A DNA stretch of 64,000 nt from NCBI GenBank assembly GCA_037043235.1, contig JAWRVZ010000235.1, forward strand, positions 443,501 through 507,500. Reading direction: 5' to 3'. Below the pieces are notes generated by a model. It ran no database searches. It was not told the origin of the DNA and saw only the letters and a list, made by a program, of their open reading frames with translations. The position numbers and the translations under genes were made by a program. The stretch is from Rhodeus uyekii. Taxonomy: Eukaryota > Chordata > Actinopteri > Cypriniformes > Acheilognathidae. Each line of letters starts with the position of its first letter. Within the stretch, counting starts at the first letter, position 1. Positions 52,001 through 61,128 of the stretch are shown one piece after another.

Positions 52001-53500
52001 GGTCGGGAATAACCTGAAGGACACGCAGCTGCAGCAGATCGTCGACAAAACCATCATCAACGCGGACAGGGACGGGGACGGGAGGATATCCTTCGAGGAG
52101 TTCTGCGCTGTGAGTCCGCTTTCTAATGCAGTTTTCATCTGAGTGTGGCATTTTCAGCTTTCACTGCAGGAGAAAATGAGCTGAAAGCTAAACAAAAGAG
52201 TCATTATAGCTTTAGCGGTGCAGGGCTCGGTGTTAATGCCTGTCTGGGACGTGGATTTTTTTTTTCTGAAGGGGCAAATGAAAGAGCTTGATTTAAAGCT
52301 TCAGCAACTTCATAACTAGGGAAGCATCGAAACGCAAGAATGGAGTGTTTTTTGGGAATAAACTCGCATTGCTTGTCTCTTTGAGAAACTTTCGTGGAGA
52401 AATCAAAACAGAAGAGCGTAACGCCACATGTAAACAAACTCAAGTGGCTTTTTATTTATACCATATGACACATGGGATCCGTTTTGGCGAATATAGTCAT
52501 GATTGCAAATGTTACATTGACTTTTATAGTTTAGTAGAGATATTGATGTTTTTGTTCCACTTAATAATAGTTAATACAAAATGATAATAGTTCCAAACAA
52601 AAATCACGGCAGAACTATTGCGGTCGTTTGTTATTGAATGATCAGCGTTTTGACCACTTGTTTTAGTTTCATGTTTAAGTATCATTGCGTTTTTTTTATT
52701 TGTATAGTCAAAAAACGTATTCAAGCATTAAAAGGTTGAATTATTTAACGTGATTGGTAACTGGTAATTTTAATTGAATTTATGGATCAAATGTAAGATT
52801 TTGACATGAACGAGCCCACGCCGAGGTTTTGAAATTTTGAACTCAAATTTCACTCAAATTTTAGTGGTTTAGTTTGCAGTTTCATCAGCAGAAGCTTCAG
52901 GTCTCACAAGGAGTTCATAGGCCGCCCCACACACAATAACATTGTTACAGCAATTATACTCTAACAGAGGCTGCTAACTTTATATACATTTATAAAATGC
53001 CCTGGAGTAAATATCAAAAATATACAGATTTGACTATCTAAATATGTTAAAACATGGATTAAAAATATGTATCAGTGACTTTTCTTCTTTCTTTTTTTAC
53101 TCAGACAAATGAATAGGATTAATGTTGAGCCCTGCATTGATTTAAGTTATTTTAAACAGGGTTTCTGCATTTGTGGAAATTTTGCCAATTTCCATCTCTA
53201 TAAATGATTCTTTGAATAACTGAATTTATTGATCAGAAGTTGTGGGAACCCTAAATATAATAGTAATAATAAACATATTAACGTGCATATAATTATTATA
53301 GATATCTTTCCTGTGTTCTGTAGTGTCTACAGTGGTGCTTTAATTAGCGCATCAAATGTGGGAAATATTACACTTTTCTTTTTCTTTTTTACACTCTCTG
53401 GTTATGAAATGCACTGACATTCCTCCCCCCCCCCCTTCCTTCTCGTCCGCAGGTGGTTGGTGGCTTAGACATTCACAAAAAGATGGTGGTGGATGTGTGA
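31908..53500 (+). CDS. ppp3r1: Calcineurin subunit B type 1
   Basis: This is the Ca2+-binding regulatory subunit of the phosphatase calcineurin (PP2B), which dephosphorylates NFAT and other targets in the cytoplasm. Coding exons 31908-31910 (ATG only), 40113-40152, 49061-49237, 49605-49664, 51925-52109 and 53453-53500 give exactly 170 aa, the human length, nearly identical in sequence. MGNEASYP provides the N-myristoylated Gly2. Four EF-hand loops are complete: DLDNSGSLSVEE (31-42), DTDGNGEVDFKE (63-74, split across exons 3 and 4), DMDKDGYISNGE and DRDGDGRISFEE. The protein ends GGLDIHKKMVVDV. The only visible difference in EF4 is Arg for Lys after NAD. Introns 1 and 2 are about 8-9 kb each and full of repeats. 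It lies tandem with cnrip1, as in human. Confidence 0.97.
32368..32606. mobile_element. GTTCACC-family MITE, complete
   Basis: The left end TTAAAGGGGCAGTTCACCCA and right end TGAACTGTCCCTTTAA are inverted repeats, giving a 240-bp MITE. The interior contains an (ACACTC) tract. TTAA/TTTAAA at both ends may be the target. Confidence 0.8.
33081..33232 (-). repeat. tRNA-headed SINE, copy 6
   Basis: Plus-strand TTTACATTTATGCATTTATC through GGGAATCGAACCCATGACCT to GCGCCACTCTCTACTGTTAC. The body is slightly shortened (ATCCGTTGCTTTCCC). Head and tail are both present. Confidence 0.88.
33821..34243. mobile_element. Candidate insertion bounded by 9-bp direct repeats
   Basis: CCCTAGGAC occurs at 33821-33829 and 34235-34243, with 405 bp between. 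The inner right end TTGAGAAGCACTG resembles hAT-type ends when reverse-complemented (CAGTGCTTCTCAA); the inner left end GCGTGTGGGGGGGCACG does not match it. Either a one-ended deletion derivative or a coincidence. Confidence 0.4.
35104..35243 (-). repeat. tRNA-headed SINE, copy 7
   Basis: Starts at CACTTTTATCCAAAGCGACT (tail shortened) and reads through GGGAATCGAACCCATGACCT to GCGCCACTCTCTACTGTTTG and ACCCACAGG, the most complete tRNA-like head among the minus copies. Confidence 0.85.
36930..37075 (-). repeat. CAAAAGTTTGGGG dispersed repeat, inverted fragment
   Basis: TTTCTTTACTGTCACAAATT, AATGCATCCTTGCTGAATA and CTGACCCCAAAATTTTGAAT are the reverse complement of the family's left part. Confidence 0.65.
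38100..38480 (+). repeat. Possible retroelement remnant left of the hAT-like element
   Basis: AATGAAACTCTTTTATTCAC, AAAACACTTTAAATATAAAC, GGATTGGACACAGCTGACAA and GGGAAGTGCGTGACGGG resemble the flank of a cyprinid LTR retrotransposon that I recall; it resumes after 39580 (CACACCTATAGCGGGCTC). The assignment is from memory and uncertain. Confidence 0.35.
38481..39572. mobile_element. hAT-like non-autonomous element with 8-bp TSD
   Basis: A 1092-bp segment flanked by GGGTAACA on both sides (38473-38480 and 39573-39580). Its ends GGGCTCGACAAAT and, reverse-complemented, AGGCCTCGATGAAT are imperfect inverted repeats. An 8-bp duplication is typical of hAT elements. The interior holds a GCGGCCCGCG block and the 32-bp minisatellite. 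No transposase frame is recognised. Confidence 0.7.
38893..39052. repeat. 32-bp minisatellite, five copies
   Basis: Five head-to-tail copies of a 32-bp unit beginning CCAATCACAGTGGAGTAAAT and ending GACTCCCGCGGG (the last two have CCCGGGGG). Start points 38893, 38925, 38957, 38989 and 39021. Each unit carries a CCAAT box and a TGACTCC motif. Confidence 0.95.
40113..40152 (+). CDS. ppp3r1: ppp3r1 exon 2
   Basis: A 40-bp exon encoding GNEASYPLEMCSH, flanked by CTCCGCAG and gtaagt. It completes the myristoylation signal with the Met from exon 1. Confidence 0.95.
41558..42037. mobile_element. GTTCACC-family element, long complete copy
   Basis: Left end TTAAAGGGACAGATCGCCCC, inner GAATATTCTGCCATCATTTA, and right end GGGTGAGTAAATGACAGAAT, GGGTGACCCGTCCCTTTAA. 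About 480 bp, twice the length of the copy at 32368, with unrelated AT-rich sequence inside. Confidence 0.75.
44251..44612. mobile_element. Possible solo LTR-like segment
   Basis: The segment opens TGTAGGGGAATTACAG and closes CAGTTTTCTACA (TG...CA with a 5-bp inverted TGTAG/CTACA). About 110 bp of it (44345-44455) recurs at 52869-52976. I see no clear target duplication, so the boundaries are tentative. Confidence 0.35.
45428..45560 (-). repeat. tRNA-headed SINE, copy 8
   Basis: TTTACATTTATGCATTTGGC, AGACGCTTTTATCCATTGCA (small deletion of the AAGCGACT block), GGGAATCGAACCCATGACCT and the head GCAGTTCTCTCTACTGTTCG. Confidence 0.82.
45876..46672 (+). mobile_element. Tigger/pogo-like element with transposase remnant
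   Basis: A 797-bp element between TA dinucleotides (45874-45875, 46673-46674). Left end CAGTGGAACCAACTTATCTC; right end, reverse-complemented, CAGAGGAGTTGAGATAACCG. The interior retains the C-terminal fragment of a transposase-like frame (46169-46345). Internally deleted and non-autonomous. Confidence 0.65.
46169..46345 (+). pseudogene. Transposase C-terminal remnant
   Basis: An open stretch reading VTDAILEEETQEFTFTVQQF, then PDYIDIDKDVVTD, KAKKQQSILEFVKKPY and a stop. The acidic region followed by a lysine-rich end fits the C-terminus of Tigger/CENP-B-like transposases. No DNA-binding or catalytic part remains and there is no plausible start. Confidence 0.5.
47666..47755 (-). repeat. tRNA-headed SINE, copy 9 (head only)
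   Basis: ACTAATCAGTTCTTGCTTTC, GAGAATCGAACCCATGACCT, GCAAGCACCACACTCTCC and TTTGAGTCACAGGAAAG. The 3' tail is missing. This copy best shows the TTTGAGTCACAGGA end of the tRNA-like head. Confidence 0.8.
47987..48416 (-). mobile_element. CCGTATTTTC-ended element, copy 2 (inverted)
   Basis: Reverse complement of copy 1: GATTGGCTGTGCTGCCATGA, GATCAACACCTGTAGAATCG and AATTGACGTCATGCG all match. Right end GGGTTATATGCGGGAAAATA then CAG/TA; left end TA/CCGTATGGATG. It is 430 bp against 715, with the TA microsatellite absent. Confidence 0.8.
48814..48850. repeat. (TG)n microsatellite
   Basis: Uninterrupted TG run of about 36 bp in ppp3r1 intron 2, about 210 bp before exon 3. Confidence 0.95.
49061..49237 (+). 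CDS. ppp3r1: ppp3r1 exon 3: EF-hand 1 and most of EF-hand 2
   Basis: Encodes FDADEIKRLGKRFKKLDLDN through VIDIFDTDGNGEVDFK. Preceded by a (CT)n tract and TATTTCAG, which gives an unusually long, repeat-derived polypyrimidine tract; donor gttagt. Confidence 0.97.
49262..49413 (+). repeat. tRNA-headed SINE, copy 10
   Basis: CTCAAACAGTAGAGAGTGGT, GGGTTCGATCCCC, then GAATGCAATGCAAGTTACTT and GCGTCTGATAAATGCAG. It begins about 25 bp after the exon 3 donor and fills 40% of the 367-bp intron 3. Confidence 0.88.
49605..49664 (+). CDS. ppp3r1: ppp3r1 exon 4
   Basis: A 60-bp exon encoding EFIEGVSQFSVKGDKEQKLR, which completes EF-hand 2 (Glu74) and the linker helix. Acceptor TCTTGCAG, donor gtgagt. 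Confidence 0.96.
49665..51924. other. ppp3r1 intron 4
   Basis: A 2.3-kb AT-rich intron; the only clear content is the nested Tigger-like element at 50728-51444. Confidence 0.6.
50728..51444. mobile_element. Tigger-like family A element with nested family B
   Basis: Left end CAGCAATACCTTGAGATATG and right end TATCTCAAGGCATTACTG between TA (50726-50727 and 51445-51446). The middle (about 51015-51252) is the family B segment also seen at 8041-8352, ending GAGGTATTACTGTA. The block GAGGGCCAGAACAG to the right is again family A. Confidence 0.75.
51925..52109 (+). CDS. ppp3r1: ppp3r1 exon 5: EF-hands 3 and 4
   Basis: Encodes FAFRIYDMDKDGYISNGELF, QVLKMMVGNNLKDTQLQQIV and INADRDGDGRISFEEFCA. Both Ca2+ loops are intact. 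Acceptor TCTGTAG, donor gtgagt. Confidence 0.97.
52110..53452. other. ppp3r1 intron 5
   Basis: A 1.3-kb intron with no gene. A 110-bp segment (52869-52976) repeats 44345-44455. A C-rich run (CCCCCCCCCC) lies just before the exon 6 acceptor. Confidence 0.65.
52869..52976 (+). repeat. Dispersed repeat, second copy of 44345-44455
   Basis: TTTGCAGTTTCATCAGCAGA, AGCTTCAGGTCTCACAAGG, and AACATTGTTACAGCAATTAT match 44345-44455 in the same direction with only a few differences. Confidence 0.75.
53453..53500 (+). CDS. ppp3r1: ppp3r1 exon 6 and stop
   Basis: Encodes VVGGLDIHKKMVVDV and TGA. Acceptor CGTCCGCAG. It sets the C-terminus at the conserved calcineurin B end. Confidence 0.96.
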   Translation: MVGGLDIHKKMVVDV

Positions 53501-53578
53501 AGAGACGAAACAGGCCCTTCTCTGAACGCCCTCTTTTTCACTTCTCCATTTCTGAGAATCAGCTCCAGATGTTCCGCT

Positions 53579-53618
<40 letters not shown>

Positions 53619-54370
53619 GGAAGTATTTCTCTGAACGATGTCTCTGTTCCCCGTCTCCACTCCCTGAGCCTTGTGACGCCCGCCGTCTTAAGTGTTATAG
53701 AGCGTGAGATTCTTCTGTCCACATTCTCGGGTATTTAAGGACAGTCGGAGAGACAATGTCTCTGACGATCACCGAGCGATTCAGTGCGCTGGAGAAGGAA
53801 GAGAGGAGGGTGTGTGTTTATGTATGTATGCGTGTGTGTACGTTCTTTTTCTTTTTGAAAGGGGGGAGTTTTTTGTATTTATTTTGGTTCTGTGTTTTTT
53901 AAAGATGATCTACAGGGAATACGTGTACGTGAGCGACACATGACTTGATTTCAGTGCAACACGCTTCATGCATGAAGTGCCAATCCAAACATACAATAGC
54001 TGAATATTGAAATCGCTATCTGATGTTCTTCATGTTATGGGGAGATTAAAAAAACTTTTATTAACAAGCTTATTGTTTTGTTTCCACCTCTTTTGGTTTG
54101 ATATCTGCAAAATGCAAATCCCATCCGAATTTTCTACCGAGAATGTGTGTAAGCGTGTGCTGTGTGAATATTGTCAGGGAGTTAATCTACCGTCTTGCTT
54201 TCTGATATACAGTAGACTAGGATCAAAAGTAAATATATTTGAAGTTGTGCACATATATACACATGTATGGTTTACTTTTTAAGACGGGTGTTTTATGGCA
54301 AGGGTGGGGAGGGACAATCGGATCGGATCAAAACACATATTGCTGTAGGATGGAACAGTGCCATCAGTTT

Positions 54371-54373
<3 letters not shown>

Positions 54374-54406
<33 letters not shown>
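54374..54406. repeat. (TG)n microsatellite in the ppp3r1 3' UTR
   Basis: A run of about 16 TG units preceded by CAGTTTAAG. Confidence 0.95.
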
Positions 54407-54407
<1 letters not shown>

Positions 54408-55448
54408 TGAATTTATTACCATTTTAACACAGCAAACGAGTCATTTTGATTTACCTCTCGACGTTGTAGTTACACGTATGAGAATACGGTGCATATATAT
54501 ATATAGATATATAGATATAGATGTATATTGTGGCAAACTCAATCCACAATAACACCTGATTTGAATATTTGGTTCATTTTTCCATCTTGACTGCAGGCAG
54601 CATTGTAAAGATCTTAGTAGCTCATATTTGTATATTAGGGATTTAAGGATGGAGTGTGTGTGTTTTGGGTTGGTTTCTATGCTTTAATAAGGTTTTTTAC
54701 TGGTGAAGTAGGCAAAACCAGACCAGAATGACCATCGGTTTCTCTCTTTTCCTTCATCGTTTCATCAAGACTGGACTCGATTTGTTCAAAAAGGAGAGAC
54801 CAAACTAAAGGAATAAACTCGAAGCGTTGGTTTGCTTTAATGTGCAACGTAATGTACGACGCTTGAACGCCTTTCCTGATGTGCTTGCATGATACCGATG
54901 GTTTTATTTTCTTTATATTGTGCATGTATCTGATTTTCCAGAAGGGGGAGGGATGGGGGGGGGGGGATTCTCTTGTTTACATATGAATGGTAATATTGAG
55001 ATATTATAATCTGAATGACAGTTACATATAAATATATGGACGTTGCCAAACTTTTGGTAAATGTTTAAGTACAGAAAATGCGAGTTTCTTCACTACATTT
55101 ATCCATGAATATAATTATTCAGAAAAAGTCTGAGTTATTCTGGATTGGTGTCCGTCACTCCCAGCGACGCTTCTTTTCTCTCTCTTTTTTTCCCTTTTCC
55201 ATTCATGGTTTTGTACAGGTATGTGTGTTAATGCTTCTTGCTTTGGGTTTTGTTTTGTATTTCTTTAGCTGGGGGTCAGACGGCCGTCTGTATAACGTTC
55301 GATGTGGTGGGATTTTTGGACAAAGGAAACATACAAGTGAATGAAAACGTTTCTCTTTTAGGTTTAACGTTTTGTTTCTTTCTTCATTTCTCTGCATGCT
55401 GCTTCATATGCTGTGGGAACCATTGAAATGTCATTCATGAAAATGAGA

Positions 55449-55454
55449 AATAAA
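55449..55454 (+). terminator. ppp3r1 poly(A) signal
   Basis: AATAAA, followed by ATTTGAGACTTG and a TGTGTTCTGGTTGTGTC stretch, a GU-rich downstream element expected for cleavage. Confidence 0.6.
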
Positions 55455-55574
55455 ATATTTGAGACTTGTACGACTGTGTTCTGGTTGTGTCAGTGTCCAA
55501 AAGCGGTACATTTTTCATGTCTATAATGTTGTAATATAGGTGTAATATAAATAGCATACAGCTTTTCTGTGTCT

Positions 55575-55701
55575 CAAACAGTAGAGAGTGGCGCTTGCAA
55601 CACCAAGGTCATGGGTTCGAACTGATCAAAATGTCAATGTGTTTCTTGAATGCAATGCAAGGCGCTTTGGATAAAAGTGTCTAATAAATGTAAATTTTAA
55701 A
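55575..55701 (+). repeat. tRNA-headed SINE, copy 11
   Basis: CTCAAACAGTAGAGAGTGGC, GGGTTCGAACTGATC (a deletion removes the B-box end and CCCAGGGAAAGCAAG), then GAATGCAATGCAAGGCGCTT and AAAAGTGTCTAATAAATG. It lies about 120 bp past the ppp3r1 poly(A) signal. Confidence 0.85.
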
Positions 55702-56044
55702 GACTTATGTCACATTTGAGTTGTCCTTAATCATGTTATTTTTAACCAGAGCATAAACGAAAACCAGTTCCTTTATGACATCCTCAAACAAAAATTAATT
55801 TTAACAATGGATTTGATGATTTTTTTTTATTATGGCTGGTTTGTCTCGCTTTCAAATATCCTCTAAAAAATGTCAAAAGATGGTTGAAAGTATCAAAACT
55901 CTCTCCAAATTAACCCTCGGTCCCTCACGGAGTAGACTAACGCCATTCATGCCATTGTGTAAATGAATTATTAATGGTGTGATACATTTGTCTCTGTAAC
56001 GTTTGTGAGATTTGTGCTTTAATTTGTGCGTGTTTTTCTCTATA

Positions 56045-56175
56045 CTATTGAAGTCAATGGGGACCAGAATCAGTCACGTTTGGTGACCAACAGTCTTCAA
56101 AATATCATCTTTTGTGTTCAACAGAAGAAAACAAAGGTCTAGAGCAACTTGAGGGTGAGTAAATAATGTCAGATG
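56045..56175 (-). repeat. GTTCACC-family MITE fragment, right end
   Basis: TTGAAGTCAATGGGGACCAG, AAAATATCATCTTTTGTGTT and AACTTGAGGGTGAGTAAATA follow the family order. The terminal GTGAACT...TTTAA is lost. Confidence 0.6.
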
Positions 56176-57127
56176 TTGACATTATGTTGATGTTTTGACC
56201 ATAAGTCTTTAGCTGTAGTGTTGGTTGTTTGCCGCTAGGTGTCAGTAACGCACAAGAAACGATCGAACCGAAAGTTTGAATCAAAGGCTAACAATTTGTT
56301 TCTAGTTTATGGTCATAAGAATAACACAACCATTCGAGGACGTTTTGTATAGGTTATCATTAGGTTATTACACAATAAAAACTCTCTTTAACGATCTGGG
56401 AAGGTTAGAGATAAAATATAAAATGGCTGCAGATAAAATAAGCTTCAATTCCTTTGGGAGACGCTAGCAGGCGGAAATTACACCTGTGAAGAAATATGGC
56501 TTGAAGACGCAATTACTCACTAAAGTGTTGTGTCTTTTGGACAAAGAAGGTCATTTCAGTGGCCTGTTGCTTTGCAGCACATTTCCCTGGTACAAACGTA
56601 ATGTTAAAGCACATTTAGCTGGTTTGTTGGTCTTGTTAGCTTGTTTAAACTGACCAACTAGCAGTTAGAAAAGAGGTAGTCTTGCTTTTCTCATTCAAAT
56701 TTGACCTACTTTTTTAATGTATGTGATTTATTTTGAAGAAGAAAAAAAATAGATGACTAACTTTTAAGACTTGTCTTTTATGCAAACGGAGCAGATGAAG
56801 ATTTCAGGCACTATATCAAGAGTCACTTTATAGCCCACATCAGAGATCCTTGAAGGACAAGCTCGCATTTTACATAAACCATAACCGTGCTGACACATAT
56901 CGTAGTCCAATAATTGCTGACTCAGAATAAATCAAAAACAAAACCCCAGTAATGTCTCTTTATTTAATCTATAGGGTAAACTTACAACAGACATTTTCCA
57001 ACACGTCATTTTTTTTCCTTGCAGAAACCGAGTCCTGTACTGGATCTTTTTGCAGGAGAGATTCAAGACCAGCCCTATCAGTCAGCATCAGGTGAAGCAC
57101 AACAGACAAATTAGAACATCTATCAGT

Positions 57128-57130
57128 TAC

Positions 57131-57168
<38 letters not shown>

Positions 57169-57820
57169 CACTTAGAGACACACATACCATTAACATACTC
57201 TCACTCAGACACACACACTAAAATACACACACTAACTCTCTCACTCAGACACACACACACACACACACACTAATATACACGCTCACTTACTCGTAGATGC
57301 ACTAACTCACTCAGACACACAAACACACACACACTGACACACTCACTCACTCGCACTCTCTCACTCAGACACACACACACACTAATTCACTCACTCAGAC
57401 ACACACATTCAGTCTGACACACTAACATACACGTACACACTCTCTCACTCAGACACACGCACACTAAAATACACTCACTCTCTCACTCAGACACACACAC
57501 ACTAAAATACACTTTCTCACTCACACACACTAACACTCACTCTCTCACTCAGACACTCACTCACTCAGACACACACACACTTTAAGACACATACACACAC
57601 ACACTCTCTCACACACGTTCACATACACACACTCACTCTCTCACTCAGACACACACACACTAGCATACACACTAACTCTCTAAGACACTCACTCACTCAG
57701 ACACACACACACTTTAAGACACACACACACACACACACACTCTCAGACACACACAAACATACACACACACTCACTCTCCCACTCAGACACACGTTCACAT
57801 ACACACACACTCTCTCTCTG

Positions 57821-57853
<33 letters not shown>
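57128..57853. repeat. (AC)n-derived tract, 725 bp
   Basis: AC repeats interrupted by ACTCTCTCACTCAGACAC units repeated many times. The longest low-complexity block in the window. Confidence 0.95.
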
Positions 57854-59116
57854 AGAGGACACTGATCCACTTCCAGAATCTGTGCCCCTGTAGGACAATA
57901 GTCTTGGCCTCAGTGGTTGGCATTTCTCAGGCCCGGCGGCGTCTGGGACAGAGAGCCATATTTTTGTGTGGTGTCTGTACTGATTGGGAAGGGGAATAAT
58001 TGATGAAAGTGAGAGAATCGGAGTAAAGCAGCGAGGAGAGCGGGTTCAGCTGGAGTTCAGGTGTATTCTCAGGTGACTTTATTTCTGCACACAGGCTGCT
58101 GATAAGCATGTTTATCGAGCAGACAAAAGGACAGTGAGGATCCTGTTGCTTCAGTTTAAACCTGTTCTCCGTCTCCATGTGCCGGCGACGGACGGCCAGA
58201 CCGGCTCAACACAATGCCATACAGGGATAAATGGTGCCGTCTTTACTCACAATCTGAACCTATTTCTATGGGTTCCCACACATTTGGCCAGTGAATTTCC
58301 ATGCTTTATTTAATATATATACGTCTATAAGGATTTTAAAAACAATTCAAATTCAAACTGTTACATATATATATATATATACATATCCAAAAAATATGTT
58401 ATATATATGTAATATCTATAAGTATTTTAAAAACTATTCAAATTCAAACTGATATATATATATATATATATATTGATTTGTGAACCGATTTGAATTGATA
58501 AATGAACGGAATCAATTCTTCCTCAATATTTAGCCGATTAGAAATATGAATTTAAGAAAATGTCTGGGATTCAGTAACGCAGTATTTCAGTCCCCCAGAC
58601 GTTTTAAAGTGGTGGTTTGCCAAAATTAAATGTTTCAAGCTTTTCACAATACTTAAAATGAATGAATAAAAATAATTATGGCATTTAAATATGCATTTAT
58701 ATCCATCATACACTAAGCATTTTATAATTTCCCTGAGGCATTTCACTGAATTTGTACTTAGAAAATAATTTTTGGCAATATTGTATATACTTATTTGTGT
58801 TACTTTCTCGTGAAAATATATATATATATATATATATATAAAAAACAAGATCAAAAACAGCCTATAAAGTTTTGTTCCTCAGTCTGAACTCAACCCAACC
58901 ATTCATTCTCCACCTGTAATAATTTAGGCTTCACCCATATGTAACATAATTGACCAGAAATGGCATACGTCTCTCTAACAGTGATGCAGAAGAAGGTAAG
59001 GATCCTACTTTTTATCCACATATTTAAGTGAGACAAACATGCAAAAAAGGAAAAAGAAACCAGGAAGGGTGCAAAAACTCTTTCGCTCCAGTGTGTATAA
59101 CATGTTTATTAGAATG

Positions 59117-59191
59117 AATAAGAATTCCTTCAAATATGAAAATAATATTGGTCATATATATATTTTAATCATATTTGAAGGAATTCTTATT
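59117..59191. repeat. Perfect 23-bp inverted repeat (hairpin)
   Basis: The arm at 59117-59139 (AATAAGAATTCCTTCAAATA, ending TGA) is the exact reverse complement of 59169-59191, with a 29-nt AT-rich loop. Weaker pairing continues outward (TATTAGAATG against TATTGGAATA). Confidence 0.85.
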
Positions 59192-61015
59192 TATTCCAAT
59201 ATCCTATTTTATAATGAACAATAAATAATAATAAATAAATGATTAATTTCTGTAGTCAATCATAAAACAGGTTATATTAGTGATACTAATTTAATATTTT
59301 TTAAATAGAAATACATTTAAAAAAATATAGTCAAAACATATAAAGTTGAAAAAAATACTGCCATCAAAGTTTCCAGACTCTCTGACTAGATTACGATCAC
59401 AAATCACAATTCTCCAGTCAGTGCACACATATATATATTTGTTTTGTTTTTTATTACTTTTTTTCAGGCTTTGGGAATCACAATCTTGGGTTTTCCATGA
59501 TGTAATTCTAAAGCCGAACTGGCGTAAATGGAGATATTTTTCAGCTGTACTCTAACATGTGTGCTTGTTAGGAAACTAGAGGTTAATGAAGCATGGATGT
59601 AGACCTCTGACTTCAGCTGTGTAATCCTCCGGTCAGCCCCATATCAAAACACACTAATCTCTGCATGTACGACATGCAGCTCACCAGAACGCCCCATTCA
59701 TGCTGTCCTCATCAGAGTTCAGACAACACACGGTCCAGGTAAGTGCCTGGACGCTCGGCTGGGCAGGTGAAACCGCATCCCCGGGCCGCGGGGGCTTTTC
59801 ATAGTTCTGTGCGCTAGCTACAGTTACACACCGGCAGGCCGATAACAAGACTCGACTTTCAAGAGCACTCAAGTGTGCTGCAGGTGTCCTAGGACAGGTA
59901 ATGATGAGAAACAGCCCGACTGAGAGGCCTTACACCCGTTTACCTGCACGTTTGTAGTAGTTAAAGGCAATTTGTTTTTGTTATTCAGGTTGAAACTTCT
60001 CATCCCGATAGCAATCAATAATGGTAGTGGTCTAAATATTAAAACATGCATATGTATCTTCTGTGAACGACTCGGGACCAACACATTTTTCATCCAATCA
60101 TGCGACATCCTGCCAGTCAACATATGCATTTCCATCGCTCTGCACACCATCAGTGCGGACTTTATTTCTATGACTTGACAAGTGGTCAGTTTCATTTAAC
60201 ATAGCCTTAACGTTGTCTAAACATCTAGCATGATTTCTTGAAGTTAGTTAGGGGTAATCAGACAGTATCAAATTGGAACAATCAACCTTTTTACTAACAG
60301 AATTAAAAGATCTCTTGCTGTAAAGAAAAAAATTGGTTGACTAATTATAAAACTAGGCTTAGTTTATGCAACCAGTTACAGGCCTGGAAAACCCAGTACA
60401 GGATTATATTTCCCAAATGATCCTTTAATTAGACTAGGAGCCTGAAATAAATGTTATAATTTAAAGTTAGTGAGACTCATATTGCCTCTCAATAACTCAA
60501 ATATTGTACATTACTTGCTTGGTCACTTTATTATTCTGAGCTGTTTTTAAACACAAAAACAGTGAAATCCCCCAACTAAGATTTATAAAATTACAGACTG
60601 AACAAGAGTGTTTATTTTAAGCGTTGTGAAAATAAAAAATTTAAAATAAAAACTTAAGAAAAATATTTATTATACAATTTACATAAACTTTAAATGTGCA
60701 TTAAAGTGAAAAAGGCAGCTACTCCATATTTTCTAGCATTATCCAATAGGCATGATTATATATATAATTATTTTTATTTTTTTTAAATGTTGATCTAGAA
60801 ACTCCGACGCCCAAACAGAAATGTTAATGCCAAAACATATAACCGAAATGTTCACCACAATGGTGCTTACAGCTACAAAAGCCATTGTTCCTACAGAGTT
60901 TTGGCCCACGAACAAGCAACATGATGCAGGAAAGTTAGATCCATGAAACTGCACAGATTTGTTGCATCTAATGGGAAGAGCTTTAGTTGTGATGTAGACC
61001 CCGTTCTGCAGGAGA

Positions 61016-61128
61016 TCAGACAGGAGCTCTGCGGTTCTGCATCTTGAGTCTCCTCCTCTCCATCGCCTGCTGCTTCTTCCTCTCGATCTCGGCATCACTG
61101 CACCTCACGGCCCCAGACTGACACACAT
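61016..61128 (-). CDS. etaa1: etaa1 last exon: RPA32-binding helix
   Basis: Encodes DVCQSGAVRCSDAEIERKKQ, QAMERRRLKMQNRRAPV and TGA. The EIERKKQQAMERR segment resembles RPA32-binding helices of SMARCAL1, TIPIN and UNG. Acceptor TTCTGTAG. Confidence 0.88.

Larger units (their letters stand above)
53501..55470 (+). other. ppp3r1 3' UTR
   Basis: About 2 kb from the stop to AATAAA at 55449-55454 (GAGAAATAAAATATTTGAG). It contains a (CT)n tract (53581-53615), a TG run (54374-54406) and a G-run (about 54954-54967). No coding frame is credible. The length fits the long UTRs of calcineurin B genes. Confidence 0.6.
55471..61015. other. Spacer between ppp3r1 and etaa1
   Basis: The two genes converge here. 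It holds a SINE (55575-55701), a GTTCACC fragment (56045-56175), a 725-bp AC tract (57128-57853), several TA runs (58365-58470, 58815-58840) and a hairpin (59117-59191). No gene is recognised; c1d, pno1 and wdr92, which lie in this interval in human as I recall, are not seen. Minus-strand AATAAA at 60666-60671 could end the etaa1 transcript. Confidence 0.6.

Noticed and set aside
57128..57853. Possible CRISPR-like or satellite array
   Set aside because: The units are short degenerate AC/CTCT microsatellite blocks without regular spacers.
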